64,000 bases of DNA from DASSQJ01 sp963773655 (GTDB lineage: Bacteria; Actinomycetota; Actinomycetes; Actinomycetales; Dermatophilaceae), in the NCBI GenBank assembly GCA_963773655.1, contig CAVZBX010000001.1:496001-560000 (forward strand), written 5' to 3'. Position 1 is the stretch's first letter. Each line of letters starts with the position of its first letter. The notes under the pieces are model-generated. The model worked only from the letters and a program-made list of their open reading frames with translations. It did not search any database and was not told the DNA's origin. Below are positions 53,328-61,822 of the stretch, one piece after another. The translations under genes and the position numbers were made by a program.

Positions 53328-53603
53328 ATGCAGGAGCTCTATCTGATCGACGGGTTGGTGGACGTCGAGGACGCGGAGGAGGGTGCCCTGTCCTGGCAGG
53401 AGCGCTCGCTGTGTGCCCAGACCGACCCCGAGGCCTTCTTCCCGGAGAAGGGCGGGTCCACCCGCGAGGCGAAGAAGGTCTGCGTGGGCTGCGAGGTCCG
53501 AGCGGAGTGCCTCGAGTACGCCCTCGCCAACGACGAGCGGTTCGGCATCTGGGGCGGTCTCTCCGAGCGCGAGCGGCGCAAGCTGAAGAAGCGCGCGGTC
53601 TGA
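53328..53603 (+). CDS. whiB: WhiB-family iron-sulphur transcriptional regulator (WhiB2/WhmD-like)
   Basis: Predicted 91 residues. Four cluster-binding Cys at 29, 52, 55 and 61 (CAQTDPEAFFPEKGG; CVGCEVRAEC), the GIWGG turn and a basic tail ERRKLKKRAV. The sequence around EAFFPEKGGSTREAKKVC matches the WhiB2/WhmD group, which controls septation and cell division with partner regulators. It heads the conserved block with the giant GT2 and DUF5719 genes, a synteny seen in actinobacteria. Confidence 0.95.
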   Translation: MQELYLIDGLVDVEDAEEGALSWQERSLCAQTDPEAFFPEKGGSTREAKKVCVGCEVRAECLEYALANDERFGIWGGLSERERRKLKKRAV

Positions 53604-53628
53604 GCGCCCGCCGCTCTCCCGCCTCCGC

Positions 53629-56600
53629 ATGACGCTGGCTCCCGCGCGCCCCACCACCACCGGAGCGGTCTTCCCGACCGGTGCGGTGCCCCCGGTCGTC
53701 ACGGCGGTCGTGGTGAGCCGGCTCGACCCCTCGGGCATCGGCGAGGCGCTCACCGCGCTCCTTGCCCAGAACCTCCTTCCCGACGAGGTGCTCGTCGTCG
53801 ACCGAACCGCCGGCGCCCCGCTCGCCGACCCGGCGCCGACACACCCCGCGGTGGCACGGGCCGCAGCCGACACCGGAACGAACGTCGGCTCCCCGACCGG
53901 CGCCGACGCCGAGGTGGGCGGCCAGGTGGTGGCCGACACCCCGACCAGAACGAGTGTGCACGCCGGGTCCGACAGCCCTTCCGGGCTCGACGGCGACGCC
54001 GGCCTCGACAGCCCTGCCGGCCTCGACAACCCTGCCGCTCTCGACAACCCTGCCGGCCTCGACAACCCCGCGGGCCTCGACAACCATGCCGCCCCCGACG
54101 GCCACAGCACGGCGGACGCAGCCGGCGCACCGGGCCACGGCGCCGTCGGCGACACCACGACCAGCGACGCCGACCACGGCAGTGCCGGCGCCGCCGGCGA
54201 CGACGCCGACAGCGCCGACCACGGCACCGACACCACCTCGGACCCCACCACCACGGACGACGCCCCGCCCACCACCACGCTCACCCTCGCCGACCTCGTC
54301 GCCACCCTCGCCGAGACCACCACGGTGCCCATCTCCGTCGTCACCGCCGATCCCCGCCTGCCCGTGCGCCGCGTCGTCCACGACGCCGTCGCCGCCCTCC
54401 CGGCCGCCTCCGACGCGCCCTCGCTCCTCTGGTTCCTCCCCGTCGGCTCCACCCCCGAGCCGGGCACCCTCGTCGCCCTCGTCGACGCCTGGCGGCGCTC
54501 GCCGTCCACCGGGCTGCTCGGCCCCAAGCACCTCGACGAGGCCAACCCGCACCGGCTGCGCGCGCTCAGCATCCGGATCACCCGCGGTGGCCGGCTCTTC
54601 GCCCGGCCCGCCCCCGGTGAGCCCGACCAGGGCCAGTACGACCGGATGTCCGACGCCCTCGCCGTCCCGTTCGCCGGCACCCTCGTCGAGCGCGACCTGC
54701 TGCTCGACCTCGGCGGCTGGGAGACCTCCTTCGGCGACGTCGGCGCCGACCTCGACCTCGGCTGGCGGGCCCAGGTGGCGGGCCGGCGGGTCGTCGTCGT
54801 CCCCGGCGCGCGGATGCGCTCCGAGCCCGGCGTCGCCGTCGCCACCGCCACGACCGCCGCTCGCCGGCGCGCGGCCCGCCGCGTGGCGCTCGCCCGCGCG
54901 CCGTGGTGGTCCACGCCGTTCCTCGCGGTGTGGATCGTCGTCACCTCCCTCCTCGCCGCCCTCGGCCTGCTCCTGCTCAAGCGGCCACGCTCGGCGTGGG
55001 CAGAGCTCACGGCGCTCACCTCCGTCGACCCCGTCCGCGGCCTGATGACCCGATGGCGCACCCGGCAGGCCCGGGTGGTCCGGCGGCGGCACCTTCGCTC
55101 GCTCTTCGAGCCTCGGCGGTCCGTGCTCACCGGGTGGGCCGACGCCGTCCACCACGCCCTGGTGCCGCCCCGCGACCCGATGGGGCAGCACGCCAGTGAG
55201 GTCACCCCGCGCTCCTGGGTGTCGCGGCTGGCGGGACACCCGGGGGTGCTCGCCACCGCGGCAGCCACCGTGGTGCTCGGCGTGTCCGCCCGGTCCGTCG
55301 GCCTCGGCGTGTGGACCGGCCTGGGCGCCGGGCTCGCCGGCGGCGAGCTCGTCGGCACCAGCGCCGACGCCGGCACCCTCTGGCACGCCTGGCGCGACGG
55401 CTGGACCGGCGCCGGCCTCGGCGGACCCGACCCCGTGGGGCCCTCCGCCGCCCTCCTCGCCGGGCCCGCGTGGCTCGTCGAGCACCTGCCGCTCCTGCCG
55501 AGCCCGACCTCGCCGGCCGGGCTCGTCGTCGGGCTCCTCGTGCTCCTCGCCGTGCCGCTCGCCGCCGTCTCCGCCTACCTGGCGCTGCGGGTCGTCGCCA
55601 CCGACCGGTGGGTGCGGGCGCTCGGCGCCTTCGCCTGGGCCACGACCGGGGTCGCTTTCGCGGGGGTCGCCCAGGGCCGCCTCGCCGCGGCCGTCGCCCT
55701 CGTGCTGCTCCCCGCGGGCCTCGCCGGGCTGTGGCTCGTCGCCGCCCGCCGCTCCACGGCCACGAGCGCGTTCGCCACCGCCCTGGCCCTGGTCGTCCTC
55801 GGCGCCTTCGCACCCGTGCTGCTCGCGCCCTTCGTCGTCGCGGCACTCGTCCTCGCGGCGGTGAGGAGCGGCACCCGGCTGCACGCCCTCGCCATCGCCC
55901 TGGTCCCGGTGGCGCTGCTGGCCCCGTGGCTTCTCGGCAGCGCCCAGCGCTCCTGGCCGGTGCTCGTCGCCGGGGCCGGCCTCGGGCAGTGGGGCGGCGA
56001 ACCCCAGCCGCTGTGGCGGGTGGCGCTGCTCGACCCCGGTGGCCCCGGGGCGCCGCTGGTGTGGACCACCGCGCCGCTGGCCGTCGTCGGTGTGCTCGCC
56101 CTCGCCCGGGCCCGCCGCTGGCGCTCGGCCGCCAGCGCGCTCGCCGTACTGGTGCCCCTCGCCCTCGCGCTGGCCCTCGTCGGCCCGGCGGTGCGCCTCG
56201 GCACCGTGCCCGCCGGTGTCCCCGGCACCGGTGAGCCGATCACGCTCTGGCCCGGCACGTTCATCCTGCCGCTCGCGCTGCTGCTCGTCGCTGCCGTGGT
56301 CCGCGGGCTCGACGGCGTCCGGCTGCGCCACCTCGGCCGATGGCGGCTCGGCGGCTCCTGGGCCGCCGTCACGGCCGCGGTCGCCGCGGTGCTCGTCGGC
56401 GCCGGGGGCGTCGTCGTCGCCACCCTGGGTGACGAGATCGGGCCCTGGCAGGATCCCCGGCCGGCGGTCGCCGTCGAGCAGGCCGGCGGGTCCTTCGCCA
56501 CCCGCTCCCTCTTCGTCGTCCCCGGCGAGCTCGGCGCCGGCTACCGGCTCGTGGGCCGCGAGGCCGCCGACGTCGTCCGCCCGCTGCCCGCGGTCGCCGA

Positions 56601-57183
56601 GGCCGACGGCCTTGCCTCCGACGGCGTCACGGCCCTCCTCGGCGCGCGCGCCGGTGGTGACGGCCTGGTCGCGGCCACCGCGGTCGACCTCCTCGCCATC
56701 CGCGGCGAGCCCGTCCCCGAGGTGGCCCGCCGCCTCGACGCCACCGCCGGCCTCCAGCGCATCTCGCCGAAGGACGGCTGGCAGATGTGGCGGGTGCGCC
56801 CCGCCGACGAGGGCGAGCAGTCGCTCGTCGCGAGCCCGCGCCTGCGGATGGAGACCCCCGACGGCACCCGCCTCGTCGAGACCCACGGCGACCACGCCGC
56901 GACCTCCACCAGCATCGAGGTGCCACCCGACAGCCGCCTCGTCGTCGCCGAGCCCGCCGAATGGGCCGAGCACGCGACGGTCGTCGTCGACGGGCGCGCG
57001 CTCACCCCGCTCGAGGGCGGCGGCTCGCCCACCTACGCGCTGCCGGAGGGTGCCGGGCTGCTCACCGTGACCGTGGTCGACCCGCACCCGTGGTGGCACG
57101 CGGCCCAGCTCGCCGGGATGGTGTTCCTCGCCTTCCTCGCCGTGCCGTTCGGCCGGCGCGAGTCCCGGGTGGGCCGGACATGA
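53629..57183 (+). CDS. Giant GT2-like membrane protein of the whiB-manB block
   Basis: Predicted 1184 residues. A GT2-like start (VVTAVVVSRLDPSGIGEALT; LLPDEVLVVDRTAG) is split by a ~150-residue Ala/Asp/Thr-rich insert with an 18-base repeat. The GT part resumes at ~220 (LWFLPVGSTPEPGTLVALVD; GLLGPKHLDEANPHRLRAL; DVGADLDLGWRAQVAGRR). From ~430 there are a dozen helices (FLAVWIVVTSLLAALGLLLL; AAAVALVLLPAGLAGLWLVA), then an extracytoplasmic domain. It is a standard neighbour of WhiB2 in actinobacteria, of unproven substrate. ATG 53629; the end overlaps the next ATG (ATGA). Confidence 0.85.
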   Translation: MTLAPARPTTTGAVFPTGAVPPVVTAVVVSRLDPSGIGEALTALLAQNLLPDEVLVVDRTAGAPLADPAPTHPAVARAAADTGTNVGSPTGADAEVGGQVVADTPTRTSVHAGSDSPSGLDGDAGLDSPAGLDNPAALDNPAGLDNPAGLDNHAAPDGHSTADAAGAPGHGAVGDTTTSDADHGSAGAAGDDADSADHGTDTTSDPTTTDDAPPTTTLTLADLVATLAETTTVPISVVTADPRLPVRRVVHDAVAALPAASDAPSLLWFLPVGSTPEPGTLVALVDAWRRSPSTGLLGPKHLDEANPHRLRALSIRITRGGRLFARPAPGEPDQGQYDRMSDALAVPFAGTLVERDLLLDLGGWETSFGDVGADLDLGWRAQVAGRRVVVVPGARMRSEPGVAVATATTAARRRAARRVALARAPWWSTPFLAVWIVVTSLLAALGLLLLKRPRSAWAELTALTSVDPVRGLMTRWRTRQARVVRRRHLRSLFEPRRSVLTGWADAVHHALVPPRDPMGQHASEVTPRSWVSRLAGHPGVLATAAATVVLGVSARSVGLGVWTGLGAGLAGGELVGTSADAGTLWHAWRDGWTGAGLGGPDPVGPSAALLAGPAWLVEHLPLLPSPTSPAGLVVGLLVLLAVPLAAVSAYLALRVVATDRWVRALGAFAWATTGVAFAGVAQGRLAAAVALVLLPAGLAGLWLVAARRSTATSAFATALALVVLGAFAPVLLAPFVVAALVLAAVRSGTRLHALAIALVPVALLAPWLLGSAQRSWPVLVAGAGLGQWGGEPQPLWRVALLDPGGPGAPLVWTTAPLAVVGVLALARARRWRSAASALAVLVPLALALALVGPAVRLGTVPAGVPGTGEPITLWPGTFILPLALLLVAAVVRGLDGVRLRHLGRWRLGGSWAAVTAAVAAVLVGAGGVVVATLGDEIGPWQDPRPAVAVEQAGGSFATRSLFVVPGELGAGYRLVGREAADVVRPLPAVAEADGLASDGVTALLGARAGGDGLVAATAVDLLAIRGEPVPEVARRLDATAGLQRISPKDGWQMWRVRPADEGEQSLVASPRLRMETPDGTRLVETHGDHAATSTSIEVPPDSRLVVAEPAEWAEHATVVVDGRALTPLEGGGSPTYALPEGAGLLTVTVVDPHPWWHAAQLAGMVFLAFLAVPFGRRESRVGRT
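53983..54090 (+). repeat. 18-bp in-frame tandem repeat in the GT2-like gene
   Basis: Six 18-base units encoding GLDGDA, GLDSPA, GLDNPA, ALDNPA, GLDNPA and GLDNHA, inside the low-complexity insert that divides the GT2 domain. Confidence 0.85.
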
Positions 57184-58658
57184 GCGGATGGGGCGCCGTG
57201 CGCCCGTTCGTCCCCGGCGCCACCCGGGTCGTCCTCGCTGCGGGGGCGGCAGCGGGTCTCGTGTGGCTCGGCACCACCCATCCCGTGGGCCTCGACCTCG
57301 TGGCCGCGAGCGGGGGCGAGCAGGCCCCGGTGAGCGACACCAGCCTCACCACCGCGGTCGACGCGATGTGCCCGGGCGACGAGCTCACCGGCATCCGCGG
57401 CGTCCCGGGCGCCGACACCGACGGCACCGTCCTGGCGGTCACCGGTCCCACCGGGCTGCTGCCGCAGGAGGTCGAGGGCGACGGGGAGGTCCGCCTCACC
57501 GACCGCAAGGGCCGCGAGCTCGCCGTGCTGCCCACCGAGCGGCCGGCCACCGCCGCCGCCTCCCTCCCCGGCAAGGGCCCGGTGACCCTCACGGCCACCG
57601 GCTCGCTCGCGCCGGCGGTCGCCGGAACCCAGGAGTGGCTCGCCGACACCGACGAGGTGCGCGGCCTCGCGACGGCACCCTGCCTGGCGGCCGGCTCCGA
57701 CCTCTGGCTGCTCGCCGGTGGCGCGGGCGCCGGGCGCCTGGAGCGCCTGGTCCTGCTCAACCCCGGCGGCAACCCGGTCACGGCCGACGTCACCGTTCAC
57801 GGGGCGGCCGGCCCCATCGGGGAGTCGCACACCGAGAGCGTGCCCTCGGGCGGGCGCACCACGCTGCTCGTCGACGCGTGGGCGCCCGACGAGGCGGCGC
57901 CGGCGGTCCACGTCGTCGCCGACGGTGGTGGCCTGCAGGCGACGCTCACCGAGACCTGGCTCGACGGCAGCACCCCGCGGGGGGCCGAGACCACCGTCGC
58001 CACCGCGGGTGCCTCCACCGTCCAGGTGGTCCCGGGGACCCTGCTCGGCCGGGGCGCCACCCTGCGGCTGGCGGTGCCCGGCGACGAGCAGGCGGTCGCC
58101 AGGGTCTCGATCCTCGGCGAGGACGGCCTGGTGCCCACCACCGCCGACACCGTGCTCGCCGTCGCGGGCGGCGCCACGGCCGAGCTCGACCTGCCCGCGG
58201 TCGCGGAGGGCACCTACACCGTGGTCGTCGGCTCGGACGTCCCCGTCGTCGCGGCCGTCGGCACCGACGTCGGCGACGGCGAGGACCCCGGCGACGTCGC
58301 GTGGGCGGCGTCCGTGGCCCCCGTGCGCGAGGTGGCCGGCGCGGCCCTGCCCTCCACCGACGAGGTGACCCGCACCCTCCACCTCGTCGTCACCGGCGGG
58401 TCCGCGACCGCCGAGGTGGTGACGGTGCAGGACGGTCAGGTCGCCACCGACCAGGTGCGGCTCTCGCCGGACCACACCGCGGACGTGCCGCTCGACGGCG
58501 CCGAGTCGGTCTGGGTGCGCCGGGTGGTGGGCCCGGGAGAGGTCCGCGGCGCCGTGGTCTCCTCCTCCGGCGAGGGCACCGATCGGCTGGTCTCCGTCCT
58601 GCCCCTCCAGCGCAGCGTCGTCACCTCCCCGGTGAGCCGTGCCTTCCCCCTGCCCTGA
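57180..58658 (+). CDS. DUF5719 family envelope protein
   Basis: Predicted 492 residues: one N-terminal helix (TRVVLAAGAAAGLVWLG), then a long beta-rich extracytoplasmic region (ERLVLLNPGGNPVTADVTV; TVQVVPGTLLGRGATLRLAV; YTVVVGSDVPVVAAVGTDV). This matches DUF5719, found after the GT2-like gene in this actinobacterial block. Function unknown; probably a partner of the GT2 protein at the cell surface. ATG 57180 overlaps the previous stop. The 222-base gap after it holds no gene I can support. Confidence 0.82.
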   Translation: MSGWGAVRPFVPGATRVVLAAGAAAGLVWLGTTHPVGLDLVAASGGEQAPVSDTSLTTAVDAMCPGDELTGIRGVPGADTDGTVLAVTGPTGLLPQEVEGDGEVRLTDRKGRELAVLPTERPATAAASLPGKGPVTLTATGSLAPAVAGTQEWLADTDEVRGLATAPCLAAGSDLWLLAGGAGAGRLERLVLLNPGGNPVTADVTVHGAAGPIGESHTESVPSGGRTTLLVDAWAPDEAAPAVHVVADGGGLQATLTETWLDGSTPRGAETTVATAGASTVQVVPGTLLGRGATLRLAVPGDEQAVARVSILGEDGLVPTTADTVLAVAGGATAELDLPAVAEGTYTVVVGSDVPVVAAVGTDVGDGEDPGDVAWAASVAPVREVAGAALPSTDEVTRTLHLVVTGGSATAEVVTVQDGQVATDQVRLSPDHTADVPLDGAESVWVRRVVGPGEVRGAVVSSSGEGTDRLVSVLPLQRSVVTSPVSRAFPLP

Positions 58659-58880
58659 GCTCACGCCGCCCTCCGACACCGGTGGGGTGAGCCGCCGATG
58701 ACGGGACGGGGGGTGCCGCCTCGGCTCGCCGATGCCGGGTGGGCGTTGCGGCGACGCCCTCACTGACGGGCCCGCGGACCGTCCAGGGCGCTGCCGGCCG
58801 GGTCACGTGCGGGCGTCAACGGCGCGCGTCGCGCCGGCCGTGAGGCGCTACCGCCGCTGTCGATCCCGACGACGGGGGGC

Positions 58881-59297
58881 TCAGCGGTCCGGGTCGATCT
58901 CCGGGTCGAGCTCCTCGGGCGGCACGCCGAGCAGCGCGGCCACCTGCTCGGTCACCACCTCACGCACCAGGTCGGCGAGGTCGAGGTCGTCCTGCGCCCG
59001 CGCCTCCACCGGCCGCCGGTAGACGACCACCCGGTTCGGCCGGTCGCCGGAACCCCGGTGCAGCCGGCCGAGCGCGGCCACCTGCTCCTCCCACGGCGCC
59101 GGGTCCACGGGAGGCACCTCCTCGACGGCGAACTCCAGTGCCGCGTACCGCGACCCGAGATGCGGGCGGAGCCGGTCCGCGGCGTCGAGCACGAGGTCGT
59201 CGAAGCGCTCCAGGCGCGTCTCCATCGCCGGGACCGGAGGCCAGGCCATCGGCCCGCGAGGCCCCCGGCCGTGGCGGTCGCGGCGGCGGGCGGTCAC
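58881..59297 (-). CDS. Metallopeptidase-family (Zincin_1-like) protein lacking HExxH
   Basis: Predicted 138 residues. ETRLERFDDLVLDAADRL, RYAALEFAVEEVPP and RPNRVVVYRRPVEARAQDD align in order with the PF06262-type zincin family that occupies this place in actinobacteria. Where the zinc motif HExxH is expected the sequence reads LVREVVTEQVAALLG, so both His are missing. It is therefore unlikely to be a zinc protease and may be a binding or structural relative. GTG 59297 with TAGCAT 6 bases upstream. Confidence 0.78.
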   Translation of the reverse strand: MTARRRDRHGRGPRGPMAWPPVPAMETRLERFDDLVLDAADRLRPHLGSRYAALEFAVEEVPPVDPAPWEEQVAALGRLHRGSGDRPNRVVVYRRPVEARAQDDLDLADLVREVVTEQVAALLGVPPEELDPEIDPDR

Positions 59298-59303
59298 GGC
59301 CGC

Positions 59304-59309
59304 ATGCTA
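59304..59309 (-). promoter_or_regulatory. Leaderless -10 box for the zincin-like gene
   Basis: TAGCAT on the minus strand, 6 bases before GTG 59297; divergent from the DUF3499 box 36 bases away. Confidence 0.45.
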
Positions 59310-59344
59310 CGGCGTGCCTCCGGTCCACGCCCCGGCCCGACACC

Positions 59345-59350
59345 TAGAGT
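59345..59350 (+). promoter_or_regulatory. Leaderless -10 box for DUF3499
   Basis: TAGAGT with 7 bases to GTG 59358 and no Shine-Dalgarno. Confidence 0.5.
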
Positions 59351-59357
59351 CGATGTC

Positions 59358-59729
59358 GTGAACCTGTCGCGTAAGTGCACGAAGACGGGCTGCCGCGGGG
59401 CGGCGGTCGCCACGCTCACCTACGTGTACTCCGACCAGTCGGCGGTGCTGGGGCCCCTGGCCACCTACGCCGAGCCGCACACCTACGACCTCTGCGCCGA
59501 CCACGCGAGCCGGCTCACCGCGCCTCGCGGCTGGGAGGTCGTCCGACTCGCCACCGAGTACCCCGAGCCCGAGCCCACGCCCGATGACCTGCTCGCCCTC
59601 GCCGACGCCGTCCGCGAGGCCGGCCGCCCCCGCACCCCGGCGGCCGCGCACGTCGACACCGGTCCGGTGCCGGGCGAGGTCGCCCGCCGCGGGCACCTCC
59701 GCGTCCTGCGCGGCAGCGCCGAGGCCTGA
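59358..59729 (+). CDS. DUF3499 family protein
   Basis: Predicted 123 residues. The start RKCTKTGCRGAAVATLTYVY with CADHASRLTAPRGWEVVRL has three Cys and a His laid out like a small zinc-binding site, and is the DUF3499 signature. The tail is Pro/Ala-rich. Function unknown. It lies between the zincin-like gene and manB, as in other actinobacteria. The 347-base gap that follows (59730-60076) holds no gene I can support, only the manB promoter. Confidence 0.88.
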   Translation: MNLSRKCTKTGCRGAAVATLTYVYSDQSAVLGPLATYAEPHTYDLCADHASRLTAPRGWEVVRLATEYPEPEPTPDDLLALADAVREAGRPRTPAAAHVDTGPVPGEVARRGHLRVLRGSAEA

Positions 59730-60062
59730 CCCGCCCGGCCGCCGAGGCGCGGCCCCTCCGGGCCCGCAGCACGACGCCGTTCAAGCGCTCTGCTGGGCTC
59801 GTGCCGACCGATGCCGCACCCACCCCGACCCGGTGCCGCGGTGAGGCCGACGTGGGTGGGCGCCCGACGCTGTTCCGCCCTGGTGGTGCGGCCAACCGCC
59901 CGGCGCCGCGGGTCCACCCGCCCGGCGGCCGAAATGGTGCCGACGTCGGGTGCCGTGGCCCCACGCTGTCCGGCCGTCCCGGTGCGGCCGCCGTCCGGCC
60001 CGGCCGGCCCGGCCACCTGTCCGGCTACCGACGACCGGCTGACCGCGACCTCGCCGGTCCCG

Positions 60063-60068
60063 TAGTCT
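60063..60068 (+). promoter_or_regulatory. Leaderless -10 box for manB
   Basis: TAGTCT with 8 bases to GTG 60077 and no Shine-Dalgarno. Confidence 0.45.
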
Positions 60069-60076
60069 CACCGGCC

Positions 60077-61513
60077 GTGAGCGCTCGTTCCCTCGCCGAC
60101 ATCGTCAAGGCCTACGACGTGCGCGGCACCGTGCCCGACCAGCTCGACGCCGGCGTGGCCCACGCCCTCGGCGTCGCCTTCGGGGAGGCGGTCGTCGGCC
60201 GCGACGGCGCCGGCGGCTGCGTCATCGGCCACGACATGCGCGAGTCCGGCCCCGCTCTCGCGCGGGCGTTCGCCGACGGCGTCCGCAGCCGCGGTCACGA
60301 TGTCATCCTCATCGGGCTGTGCAGCACCGACGGGCTCTACTACGCCAGCGGCGCGCTCGACCTCCCCGGCGCGATGTTCACCGCCAGCCACAACCCGGCC
60401 CGCTACAACGGCATCAAGCTCTGCCGGGCCGGGGCCCGGCCCGTCGGGCAGGACTCCGGCCTCGCCGAGGTGCGCCGGCTGGCCGAGCACCTCCTCGACA
60501 ACGGCGACGAGCACGCCGAGGAGCAGTCGGGCGACCTCGTCGAACGCGACCTGCTCGCGGACTACGCGGCCTTCCTGCGCGGGCTCGTCGACCTCTCCGG
60601 CATCCGCCCGCTCAAGGTCGTCGTCGACGCCGGCAACGGGATGGGCGGCCACACCGTCCCCGCGGTGCTCGGCACGGGCGCCGGTCTGCCGGCGCTGCCC
60701 CTGGAGGTGGTGCCGCTCTACTTCGAGCTCGACGGCACCTTCCCCAACCACGAGGCCAACCCGCTCGAGCCCGAGAACCTCCGCGACCTCCAGGCGGCGG
60801 TGCGGTCGCACGGGGCCGACCTGGGGCTCGCCTTCGACGGTGACGCCGACCGCGTCTTCGCCGTCGACGAGAGCGGCGAGCCGGTGAGCCCCTCCGCCAT
60901 CACCGCCCTCATCGCCCGCCGTGAGGTCGCTCGCGCCGTGGCCGCCGGCGCCGACGCCGCCGACCTCGCGGTGGTGCACAACGTCATCTGCTCCGCGCAG
61001 GTGCCGGAGGAGATCGCCGCCACCGGGGCCCGGCCGGTGCGCACCCGGGTCGGGCACTCGTTCATCAAGGCAGAGATGGCTCGCAACCAGGCGGTCTTCG
61101 GCGGCGAGCACAGCGCCCACTACTACTTCCGTGACTTCTGGTTCGCCGACACCGGGATGCTCGCCGCGATGCACCTGCTCGCCGCCCTCGGCGAGCAGGA
61201 CGCGCCGCTCAGCGAGGTGATGGGCGACCTGAGCCGCTACCCGGCCTCGGGCGAGGTCAACTCCACCGTGGCCGATGCGGTCGCCGCCACCGAACGGGTC
61301 CTCGCCTGGGGAGAGAGCGAGGGGGTCGAGGTGGAGCGGCTCGACGGGCTCACCCTCGTCCACGCCGGCGGCGACGGCGACCCGATGTGGTGGCTGAACC
61401 TGCGCGCGTCCAACACCGAGCCGCTGCTGCGCCTCAACGTCGAGGCCGAGGACGCCGTGACGATGGCACGCGTGCGCGACCACGTGCTCGGCATCGTCCG
61501 CGCCACTCCCTGA
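60077..61513 (+). CDS. manB: Phosphomannomutase/phosphoglucomutase
   Basis: Predicted 478 residues, four-domain alpha-D-phosphohexomutase: KAYDVRG at the start, MFTASHNPARYNGIK with the phospho-Ser, AFDGDADRVFAVD metal loop, GGEHSAHYYFRDFWFADTG sugar-binding loop and RASNTEPLLRLN phosphate loop. It interconverts mannose-6-P and mannose-1-P, feeding GDP-mannose and wall glycans. Starts at GTG 60077; the longer frame from 59801 has non-coding composition. Followed by Trm112 and SIS isomerase genes, a conserved actinobacterial order. Confidence 0.95.
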   Translation: MSARSLADIVKAYDVRGTVPDQLDAGVAHALGVAFGEAVVGRDGAGGCVIGHDMRESGPALARAFADGVRSRGHDVILIGLCSTDGLYYASGALDLPGAMFTASHNPARYNGIKLCRAGARPVGQDSGLAEVRRLAEHLLDNGDEHAEEQSGDLVERDLLADYAAFLRGLVDLSGIRPLKVVVDAGNGMGGHTVPAVLGTGAGLPALPLEVVPLYFELDGTFPNHEANPLEPENLRDLQAAVRSHGADLGLAFDGDADRVFAVDESGEPVSPSAITALIARREVARAVAAGADAADLAVVHNVICSAQVPEEIAATGARPVRTRVGHSFIKAEMARNQAVFGGEHSAHYYFRDFWFADTGMLAAMHLLAALGEQDAPLSEVMGDLSRYPASGEVNSTVADAVAATERVLAWGESEGVEVERLDGLTLVHAGGDGDPMWWLNLRASNTEPLLRLNVEAEDAVTMARVRDHVLGIVRATP

Positions 61514-61593
61514 GTGCCCCCGCCCGGCGGCGCCCGCACACCGGCGGTGTGCGAGGATCACCGGGACGTCGCGAGAACCCGGGAGGACCCACG

Positions 61594-61803
61594 ATGAGCG
61601 AGCCGTCCGGCGCCACGGCGCACCTGGAGCCCTGGCTGCGCGAGATCCTGCGCTGCCCCGCCTGCCACTGCGAGCTGCGCGACGACACCGGCCCAGACGG
61701 CGGGCCCGAGCTCGTCTGCACCTCGGACACCTGCGGCCTCGCGTACCGCATCGACGACGGCGTTCCCGTCCTGCTGATCGACGAGGCGCGCCGCCCGGCC
61801 TGA
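61594..61803 (+). CDS. Trm112 family protein
   Basis: Predicted 69 residues: LREILRCPACHCELRDD, CTSDTCGLAYRIDDGVPVLL. The CPxC pair and the second Cys pair suit a small zinc-binding fold, and GVPVLL is the usual end of bacterial YcaR/Trm112 proteins. Exact role in bacteria is unclear. ATG 61594 has GGGAGGA upstream. Confidence 0.9.
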   Translation: MSEPSGATAHLEPWLREILRCPACHCELRDDTGPDGGPELVCTSDTCGLAYRIDDGVPVLLIDEARRPA

Positions 61804-61822
61804 GCCGGCGCCGCATCCGGCC

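Noticed and set aside
51904..57099. Minus-strand open frame of about 1731 codons
   Set aside because: It is the antisense of the GT2-like gene joined to fbiA. Composition is that of a high-GC shadow; only the fbiA part (from 52878) has conserved motifs.
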